From assembly GCA_025996865.1 (NCBI GenBank), contig BNTV01000167.1, positions 1 to 8,043 on the forward strand: a stretch of 8,043 nt of DNA. Direction: 5' to 3'. Positions 1 to 5,566 of this stretch are shown here, piece after piece (positions within the stretch are counted from its first letter, which is position 1; each line of letters opens with the position of its first letter). Below the pieces are notes generated by a model, which worked only from the letters and a program-made list of their open reading frames with translations, was not told the origin of the DNA and did no database searches. The position numbers were made by a program, and so were the translations under genes. The DNA comes from Bacteroidia bacterium (GTDB lineage Bacteria; Bacteroidota; Bacteroidia; Bacteroidales; Azobacteroidaceae).

Positions 1-1
1 C

Positions 2-355
2 TGGCAAAGACGTTTTGATGGAACGGCAAACAAATACAGCAAGGGCTGTCTTTACTCGGGAGAGAATGTGGGGATGTATGAGATGTACAGATGGGACGAT
101 GAAACCGCAAAATGGGATACAATATCCCGGCATACAATTCCCATTCCTTTGGGATTGAGCGATTTGGAAGTTATCAAATATCATAATGCCGGAGGAGACA
201 TGGCCTATATGCTTCCCAATGAGCCTGGATTTACCAAGCCTGTCAGATGGTTCAGGTATAAAGCGTTGAATAGTTTTTCAAGCAATTACACCGGTACCGG
301 CGCTACCAATATTTCCGAAATGACGCTCTACGGCAGAAAATTCAATAAAAATTAA
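2..355 (+). CDS. C-terminal part of a DUF5000-like PUL surface glycan-binding protein (5' end outside window)
   Basis: The reading frame is open from base 2 to the TAA at 353-355, so the gene enters from the left. A GTG at 68 lies inside it and is not a real start. The 117 visible residues are rich in Trp and Tyr and end in a strand of the type 'NISEMTLYGRKF', which is how F5/8C-like (galactose-binding-fold) domains close. The 'VRWFRYKAL' stretch about 30 residues earlier also fits that fold. From knowledge of Bacteroidota PULs, this matches the C-terminal DUF5000 module of lipoproteins with DUF4959/DUF5126/DUF5000 architecture, encoded just after susC/susD. The inferred role is glycan binding at the outer surface. 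It is followed after 22 bp by the DUF4998-like gene on the same strand, so the two are probably cotranscribed. The family name is from recognition by eye; the general class is firmer than the exact Pfam number. Confidence 0.72.
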   Translation, partial: WQRRFDGTANKYSKGCLYSGENVGMYEMYRWDDETAKWDTISRHTIPIPLGLSDLEVIKYHNAGGDMAYMLPNEPGFTKPVRWFRYKALNSFSSNYTGTGATNISEMTLYGRKFNKN

Positions 356-377
356 CAACCATTTAATACTTAGAACA

Positions 378-1907
378 ATGAAACGTATATTATTTTCTTT
401 AATCGTTTTGACCGGTCTTTGTGCCTCTTGCAAAGATCAGTTCCAAAATATCACCGATCATGCGTCTAAAGAAGCGATTTATCCTGGAAAATTTGATTTT
501 GCCGTGGCAAAGGTAGGTTTCGAACGGGTTGAGATAGACCTCTTGGAGGCAGGACGTATTCCTTCTTCCGAGATTCATTTGGGTAAAGCAAAAAAAACCA
601 TCGTGGAATATGATGATCAGGTGATTGTCATTGACAGTGTATGCTCATGGCTGGAAATACGCAATCTGACGCGCCCTAAATTATACAGGTTCAAAATATA
701 TTCTGCGGATGAATTTGGCAACAGGTCGGTGCCGGTGGAAACAAGCGCAACCCCTTATTTTGAAGCCGACCTTGTGAGACTCTCCATTCCTGATCCGCGA
801 GTAGTTCTCACTTCCTCAGGAGCACAGGTCTCGTGGCCTAAAAGTTTGCTGGCTGTTATGATGGATCATTATGGGATGACCTATAATTATGCCGACCAGG
901 ACAATATACTTCATGAGGGTACAGGAGGTCCCAATTCCAGTATTTTGATAGAAAATGTAGAAACGGGACAGGAAGTAACGATTGATCTGGTACATAAAAT
1001 AGTCCCGAAAATAAATGAACAACCTATCTCTGATACCGTTTTTTTGGCGCAAAAGGTAGTATTGATAATACCGCAGTTAAGCACAAGAGTAAACGTAGCT
1101 TTGCACAAGAGGGTTACTGAAAGCGATTTCAGGAATGCCGGAGAAGACGGCAGCAATGCCGTGGATGGCGTAAAAGCAGGTGGAAGACGGTGGGTGTCCA
1201 AAGACAACACCGAAGACCATTGGCTGGAAATAGGTTTAGGAGCAGGCTATCCCATTGACGGATTCCAGATATGGACGGGGAATGGCAATGACTATTCCTA
1301 TCCGATAGCAAAATTCGAATTTCAGGTATGGATTGGTTCCGAATGGGTTGATATGGTTTCCGCAACAGGTAATACCAGCCCGACATATTTTTTCAATTTC
1401 ACCAACGTAACCACCAGTAAAGTGCGATTGCTTACTCATGGACAGATGATTAGACTTTTTGAAATAGAGGTGTATGTTACGGTAACCAACCCTACCATGA
1501 GGGTAAATACCGCTTTGTACAAACCGACTACTCAAAGCGATTTCAGAAAAGCCGGAGAAGAGGCAAGCAAAGCTGTGGACGGCATTAAAGGAAACAACGA
1601 TTCTCGTTGGGTAACAGCCAACGGCAATCACTGGATGGAAATAGACTTGGTCTATCCCTTTGCAATTGACGGGTTCAAAATGTGGCAGGGAGCCACCGGC
1701 GAAAATCAACCGTTTAAAATTTTCCGCTTTATGGCATGGGTTGACGGCGCATGGGTTACTCTCTATTCCGCAACCAACAACCTAGATATTGCATTAGCCG
1801 TCAATTTCAGTCCTGTTACCACGACCAAAGTCCGACTGGAGGTGGACGGACAAGAAGCGCGCCTGCAAGAAATAGAGGTATATTCTACAGTACAATTAAT
1901 TGAATGA
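378..1907 (+). CDS. DUF4998-like lipoprotein with two tandem F5/8C (discoidin) domains
   Basis: A 509-residue exported protein. It starts with a lysine/arginine N-terminus and hydrophobic core, then a lipobox-like CAS-C with the lipidated cysteine at residue 18, so it is probably an outer-membrane lipoprotein. Residues about 20-225 resemble DUF4998, with Ig/FnIII-like strands such as 'LYRFKIYSADEFGNRS'. Two copies of an F5/8 type C module follow, at about 238-369 and 376-505. Each opens with R-V-N-x-A-L-x-K, then SDFR-(N/K)-AGE and AVDG, then RWV and (W)-(L/M)-EI, and closes with (R/Q)LxEIEVY. Such proteins normally sit downstream of SusC/SusD and a DUF5000 lipoprotein in PULs; glycan binding is inferred, not shown. 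The ATG at 378 is chosen because it directly precedes the signal sequence. A hairpin terminator 36 bp past the stop suggests this is the last gene of the surface-protein transcript. Confidence 0.85.
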   Translation: MKRILFSLIVLTGLCASCKDQFQNITDHASKEAIYPGKFDFAVAKVGFERVEIDLLEAGRIPSSEIHLGKAKKTIVEYDDQVIVIDSVCSWLEIRNLTRPKLYRFKIYSADEFGNRSVPVETSATPYFEADLVRLSIPDPRVVLTSSGAQVSWPKSLLAVMMDHYGMTYNYADQDNILHEGTGGPNSSILIENVETGQEVTIDLVHKIVPKINEQPISDTVFLAQKVVLIIPQLSTRVNVALHKRVTESDFRNAGEDGSNAVDGVKAGGRRWVSKDNTEDHWLEIGLGAGYPIDGFQIWTGNGNDYSYPIAKFEFQVWIGSEWVDMVSATGNTSPTYFFNFTNVTTSKVRLLTHGQMIRLFEIEVYVTVTNPTMRVNTALYKPTTQSDFRKAGEEASKAVDGIKGNNDSRWVTANGNHWMEIDLVYPFAIDGFKMWQGATGENQPFKIFRFMAWVDGAWVTLYSATNNLDIALAVNFSPVTTTKVRLEVDGQEARLQEIEVYSTVQLIE

Positions 1908-1942
1908 CTCTATTGAAAAATTACAGATAGAGTTACATGGAG

Positions 1943-1975
1943 AAACCACAAAGTTTAAAAACTCTGTGGTTTTTC
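1943..1975 (+). terminator. Rho-independent terminator after the DUF4998-like gene
   Basis: The arm AAACCACAAAGTTT (1943-1956) pairs with AAACTCTGTGGTTT (1959-1972). This gives a 14-bp stem with one internal mismatch and a tiny AA loop, and the 3' arm runs into TTTTT (1970-1974). It lies 36 bp after the stop of the DUF4998-like gene and only 6-8 bp before the IS left end. The stem is nearly symmetrical, so it could also act for transcription from the right. Confidence 0.8.
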
Positions 1976-2533
1976 TATATAGTGTCTGTCCAAAAAACCC
2001 ATTTTTTCAAGCGAAGTTCTTCAGCCTTGAAGTCAGCCTGAAGTTTTCGTCCGATGCAGCAGAGATTACAGGCGCAAACGCCCCGGGCCACATAGCGTTT
2101 GAAGTGTGCTTTGCCTCTGTCGGGGCAGCGGGATAATCCTCTTGTTTCCAGTGAATGGATATTGGATTCGATGGCGCTGTGCCTGCCTCTGAGTTTTTTG
2201 AAAACGGCTCCATGACCAAACGAGACGATTACATCGTTGATTTGCTTTAAGGTTGCATCATCAAGCAGACACACATTATCCACCAGGGTCTGGTAAGGGA
2301 AAAGGATTTTCTCAAAGCCAGGTTCTCTTTCAACACCCATCACCTGACGAACCAGGGTGTTGTAATTGGCCTGGGTATGAAGCTCATCATAACTCAACTG
2401 TTTCGACAAACGTATCTGTGCCAACACAAACAGCGGCCACCAAACTTACCATGCCATCCCGACTGCGAAGGGTGCAGGTATCTTCTATTAACAATTGTCC
2501 CAACTCTCTCTGAGGCTCGAATCTTTTGCGCAT
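1975..2533 (-). pseudogene. Broken ISNCY-type transposase (frame change plus internal deletion)
   Basis: The N-terminal piece reads from an ATG at 2533-2531 as 'MRKRFEPQRELGQLLIED' and continues to about 'SRDGMVSLVAA' near 2436. The reading frame then changes, and a second piece begins with 'FVLAQIRLSKQLSYDELH', continues with 'LVRQVMGVE' and 'NVCLLDDATLKQINDVIV', and reaches 'GHGAVFKK' near 2190. It jumps directly to the family's C-terminus, 'RHSAIESNIHSLETRGL', 'RCPDRG' and 'FKRYV'. Only about 185 codons remain, against roughly 400-450 from memory for intact ISNCY transposases. The DDE catalytic core that should lie between the GHG motif and the C-terminal motif is absent. The first joint may also hide a loss of about 40 residues rather than a simple frameshift, because relatives have extra sequence there. 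The product cannot be active. Confidence 0.85.
1981..1996 (+). repeat. Left terminal inverted repeat of the IS remnant
   Basis: AGTGTCTGTCCAAAAA. It matches the reverse complement of 2688-2703 at 14 of 16 bases. It also encodes, on the - strand, the last residues of the broken transposase, whose stop codon (1975-1977) lies just outside the element. Confidence 0.8.
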
Positions 2534-2620
2534 CCGGCGAATCTTTTCTTTGTTTGACTTGTTTTATTTCTCTCTTTGCCTTTAACACCGTAAAGGTAAG
2601 CATTTTATGCGAGATATGCT

Positions 2621-2640
2621 AATCTTTATGAATAAAGATT
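2621..2640. repeat. 20-bp perfect palindrome in the IS leader
   Basis: AATCTTTAT-GA-ATAAAGATT, with a perfect 9-bp stem and a two-base loop. It lies between the transposase start and the right inverted repeat. A weaker AGCAT/ATGCT pair (2599-2603 with 2616-2620) flanks it. It could be a transposase-leader hairpin that limits expression, or a weak bidirectional terminator; no U-run follows on either strand. Function is inferred only from position. Confidence 0.5.
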
Positions 2641-2687
2641 CATCTGTGTTTTATCGAAAAAATAATTGTATATGAAGTGTTTATGAG

Positions 2688-2703
2688 TTTTCGGGCAGAC
2701 ACT
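2688..2703 (-). repeat. Right terminal inverted repeat of the IS remnant
   Basis: Reads AGTGTCTGCCCGAAAA on the - strand, differing from the left repeat at 2 of 16 positions. The next base, 2704, begins the duplicated gene tail. The final T at 2703 is also shared with the other copy of that tail, so the exact junction is ambiguous by one base. Confidence 0.78.
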
Positions 2704-2808
2704 AATTATAAAAAGGAAATCGTAATTACAGCCGGTCAGACACAACAAAAGATAAACATACCCGTTTCAAGTAAAAGAGTGGAAGTAATCATAAAAAATG
2801 AAAATTAA
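2703..2808 (+). repeat. Direct repeat, copy 1 (upstream of the DUF5695-like gene)
   Basis: Aligned by eye with 5449-5554 at a constant offset of 2746 bp, with 100 of 106 bases identical. Differences cluster toward the 3' end, and similarity fades after the stop codon. Together with copy 2 it flanks the entire DUF5695-like gene, so homologous recombination between the copies could excise that gene. Confidence 0.88.
2704..2808 (+). pseudogene. Orphan 3' tail of a lost paralogue of the DUF5695-like gene
   Basis: Starting exactly at the IS right end, 34 codons and a TAA (2806-2808) read 'NYKKEIVITAGQTQQKIN' and end 'KRVEVIIKNEN'. This is the same as the C-terminus of the next gene except for three residues (S for G, I for V, N for R). 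At DNA level 2703-2808 matches 5449-5554 with 6 differences in 106 bases. There is no start codon or body. The most economical reading is that two tandem DUF5695-like genes once stood here and the first was deleted up to the IS. The spacing from this stop to the next gene's ATG (16 bp) resembles the 12 bp between the intact gene and GH127, as expected in an operon. Confidence 0.85.
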
Positions 2809-2824
2809 ATACATAGATATAAAA

Positions 2825-5554
2825 ATGAAATATAGAGCAACATTTATTTTGTTATTAATCGCAACATCAATCAACGCAGCGATTACCCCGCATATCAAAG
2901 CCTCGAATGACGAAAAGGGCTTGGCAGTTATGTCTTTTGAAGGAAGCAGCATCAGTCGCAATTATATTGATGCCGGCAAATATCTGGGGCAAATGACCTT
3001 TCGCTATCAGAGCGACAAGAAAAACTATGAAGTATCACTTAAAGATATGGCATCAACACTACTGCTGAATACTGCCGATAAAATACAATTATTCAGCCAA
3101 CTACCGGGAGAGGTACGCCTCTATCAGACTTTCAGTATCCAAGGAGAAAATGTTTTCTGGGATATTGAATTTGTTAATACGAGCAATCAGACAGTAACTA
3201 TAACAGATTTATCGTTGACTGTTCCTGTCGGCTCTGTTGACCGGTCGTTAAAAGCCTTCCAAAACGTTGCCCGTCATTTTTCCTTAAATGGCGACGCCTC
3301 ATTTTGGTATTGGTCGCCCATTAAGGGACAAGGTAACAATCTCTTAATGACACCAAAAGCAGGCACTTCCATCGAATATGCCACTTTCGACAGAAACTAT
3401 TTCATCCATTCCATGAACTCAGTGGACAGGGTGGGCGATACCTGGCGTTTTCCAAGCAGTTCTAAAACGATTAACGCTCGCAAACGGTTTACTTACGGAT
3501 TCAAATTTTCAATTACCGACGACAATGATAAAACGCAAGAAGCCCTGTATGAAAATGACGGAATAGTAGTAAAAGCAATGCCCGGAATGGTTGTCACTCC
3601 TGAAATGGACGTTTATTGCGCTTTGCGTACTAAACTGCCTGTTAATAAGTTAACATCCGAACATCCTACTCAGACTAAAATAGAATTTATACGAAAAAAC
3701 GAAGACAATCACTATATCTATAAATTCAAATTCGCTCGTCTCGGCGAAAATATGATTTCGGTAGATTATGGAGACAACCGGCACAGTTATCTGGATTTCT
3801 TTATTACCGAACCCATTGAAACGCTTATCAAAAAACGTTCTCGTTTTATTGTGGAAAAACAACAGCATCGCGATACTACCAAATGGTACAACGGATTGTA
3901 CAGCCTGTGGGATATGAAAAAATCGGAACTGCTTTCGCCCGATTACCATCCGGAAATACCCTGGGACTATATGGTAGGAGGTTCAGACGACTCTTCGAAC
4001 GCCAACCCCATCTATGTCAGTGAAAAAAACGTGGCATATCCCGATAAAAAAGAAATTGCATCGCTTGAATATTACGAGAAAAACTTTGTATGGGGCAAAT
4101 TGCAACGCACAGACAAAGAATATCCCTATCCGTATGGCATTTACGGAAGTGAAAATTGGTATCGTAACCGTAGCGGAGAAGACGGCAGTTATGAAAGTGG
4201 CGGCAGCGGAAAGGGACGAATGTGGCGAACTTTCGACTACACAACCCATTTTGCCATCTATTATAATCTCTATGTAATTGCAAAGGATAATCCCGAAATG
4301 GTAAGCTATCTGGATTCAACCGGATATTTGGAACGCGCCTACCGGACAGCCATGGCATTTTTTGAAGTTCCCTATAATATCCTGATGGGAAAACAATGGA
4401 CTTTCCACGGTTGGACGGATTGGGCTTACAAACAGGGAAATTTTCACGAAAGATATATACTCGACATCATAAAGGCTTTACAAGCAAACGGACGACCGGA
4501 AGACGCTTTTAAATTACAGCGTGAATGGGAAAAGAAAGTAACCTATATGATTTACGAAGACCCGTGGCCCTTTGGTTCGGAAATGTACATTGACCGCACC
4601 GCTTTTGAGTCCTCTTATTATGTGGCTGAATATGCAAAAGAGCATGTCATAGAGCCGCAAGAACAATTCTGGTATGATAAAAACGAGAAAAAATGGTATT
4701 CCTATACCGGGTTCGACACAACAAAGATTGACCAATTTATGCAAAACCAATTAGACGCTAATTTGGCGTTGCGCAGTACCTTTGAACCCGGATATTTTAT
4801 GCTCGGCACCGCTTGGACAGGCGATTTGGCTTGGCTCGATTATATGACCCAGATGGGAGGAGTAGCCATTTTGGATTACGGATATAAGTTTTCCGACAAT
4901 CCGGCAAAATTCATTAACTTCGGTTACAATTCTCTGTTGGCTTCTTGGGCATTAGTGAACACAGGAAACAAGGAAACAGGATACGGCTATTGGTTCAAAG
5001 GCGAACAAAACGACGGCGCTGCCGGTCAGGCATTTTCAGCATATCAACATTCACAAACTTATGCAAAAGAGATTAAAACCGACAGGCTGCCTTGGAGATA
5101 CGATGCCGAAATAGGGCACGGACTTACCGGAGGCATACATGGCGCCGGAGTATATGTGGTAAACGACCCGGTTTTTGGCGAAGTGTGCTACGGAGGAAAC
5201 CTTACCGGCAATGCCAATGAATTGCGAATAATCCCACTCGACGGCGTGAGAAAACGTATCTATTTTTCGGATTTAGGGCGGTTGTCCATTGAAGCGGAGC
5301 AGGATGGATTTGCATACAATTCGGAAATCATCTTGCTGCGAACCGGCAAAATGATTCGGTTTACCCTTGAAAACCGTTCCGGTAAATCCCATGAATGTGC
5401 GGTAAACTTTAGCAATTTGTCTGCCGGTAATTATCTTCTGACTGCCGGTAATTATAAAAAGGAAATCGTAATTACAGCCGGTCAAACACAACAAAAGATA
5501 AACATACCCGTTTCAGGTAAAAGAGTGGAAGTAGTCATTAAAAATGAAAGATAA
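2825..5554 (+). CDS. Exported DUF5695-like protein, putative carbohydrate-active enzyme
   Basis: Starting at 2825 the protein has 909 residues. An in-frame ATG at 2798 overlaps the tail of the deleted paralogue and would add nine charged residues before the signal peptide, so 2825 is preferred. Residues 1-18 form a type I signal peptide (hydrophobic 'FILLLIATSI', cleavage likely after 'INA'), so the protein is probably periplasmic. An N-terminal beta-rich region of about 340 residues resembles a galactose-mutarotase-like sandwich. The central part is helical with many Trp/Tyr, as in alpha/alpha-barrel glycosidases: PWDYMVGGSDD (from 379), EYPYPYGIYG (432-441), WTFHGWTDW (525-533) and EDPWPFGSEMYIDRTAFES (578-596). 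The acidic residues E586, D590 and E595 there are candidates for catalysis. A small beta domain closes the protein. I recall this pattern as DUF5695, a family without an assigned reaction as far as I know; the assignment needs a profile search. It lies 12 bp before GH127 and probably acts on the same glycan. Confidence 0.75.
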   Translation: MKYRATFILLLIATSINAAITPHIKASNDEKGLAVMSFEGSSISRNYIDAGKYLGQMTFRYQSDKKNYEVSLKDMASTLLLNTADKIQLFSQLPGEVRLYQTFSIQGENVFWDIEFVNTSNQTVTITDLSLTVPVGSVDRSLKAFQNVARHFSLNGDASFWYWSPIKGQGNNLLMTPKAGTSIEYATFDRNYFIHSMNSVDRVGDTWRFPSSSKTINARKRFTYGFKFSITDDNDKTQEALYENDGIVVKAMPGMVVTPEMDVYCALRTKLPVNKLTSEHPTQTKIEFIRKNEDNHYIYKFKFARLGENMISVDYGDNRHSYLDFFITEPIETLIKKRSRFIVEKQQHRDTTKWYNGLYSLWDMKKSELLSPDYHPEIPWDYMVGGSDDSSNANPIYVSEKNVAYPDKKEIASLEYYEKNFVWGKLQRTDKEYPYPYGIYGSENWYRNRSGEDGSYESGGSGKGRMWRTFDYTTHFAIYYNLYVIAKDNPEMVSYLDSTGYLERAYRTAMAFFEVPYNILMGKQWTFHGWTDWAYKQGNFHERYILDIIKALQANGRPEDAFKLQREWEKKVTYMIYEDPWPFGSEMYIDRTAFESSYYVAEYAKEHVIEPQEQFWYDKNEKKWYSYTGFDTTKIDQFMQNQLDANLALRSTFEPGYFMLGTAWTGDLAWLDYMTQMGGVAILDYGYKFSDNPAKFINFGYNSLLASWALVNTGNKETGYGYWFKGEQNDGAAGQAFSAYQHSQTYAKEIKTDRLPWRYDAEIGHGLTGGIHGAGVYVVNDPVFGEVCYGGNLTGNANELRIIPLDGVRKRIYFSDLGRLSIEAEQDGFAYNSEIILLRTGKMIRFTLENRSGKSHECAVNFSNLSAGNYLLTAGNYKKEIVITAGQTQQKINIPVSGKRVEVVIKNER
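5449..5554 (+). repeat. Direct repeat, copy 2 (3' end of the DUF5695-like gene)
   Basis: This is the functional copy: the last 34 codons and stop of the intact gene, matching 2703-2808 at 100 of 106 bases. The match on the left stops exactly where the IS begins at copy 1, showing that the IS edge, not the gene, defines that boundary. Confidence 0.88.
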
Positions 5555-5566
5555 AAAATCATAGAA

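Larger units (their letters stand above)
1981..2703. mobile_element. Internally deleted ISNCY-type insertion sequence, about 723 bp
   Basis: The element is bounded by 16-bp imperfect terminal inverted repeats that agree at 14 of 16 positions (AGTGTCTGtCCaAAAA on the left, AGTGTCTGcCCgAAAA read inward from the right). Inside, on the - strand, is a broken transposase made of N-terminal and C-terminal pieces with the middle missing. About 100 bp of AT-rich leader lies between the transposase start and the right end. No target-site duplication is visible: the left flank ends in CTATAT and the right flank begins AATTAT. This agrees with an adjacent deletion or recombination rather than a simple insertion. 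The ISNCY assignment comes from recognising the transposase ends and is not a database result. The element cannot move by itself but could perhaps be mobilised by an intact relative. Confidence 0.8.

Noticed and set aside
1236..1709. Open frame of 157 codons on the - strand
   Set aside because: It is antisense to the F5/8C modules of the lipoprotein gene and has no family features.
1900..2136. Short + strand frame beginning at the lipoprotein stop
   Set aside because: It runs through the terminator hairpin and into antisense transposase sequence, so it is a by-product of both.
2253..2622. Two + strand open frames within the IS
   Set aside because: They are antisense to recognisable transposase segments. 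No start context or motif supports them.
1975..2710. Target-site duplication around the IS
   Set aside because: The flanks (CTATAT on the left, AATTAT on the right) share only AT-rich composition, with no matching direct repeat immediately outside the ends.
2798..2824. Upstream in-frame ATG for the DUF5695-like protein
   Set aside because: It falls within the 3' end of the duplicated gene tail and would place nine charged or polar residues before an otherwise normal signal peptide. The ATG at 2825 fits the signal peptide and the operon spacing seen before GH127.
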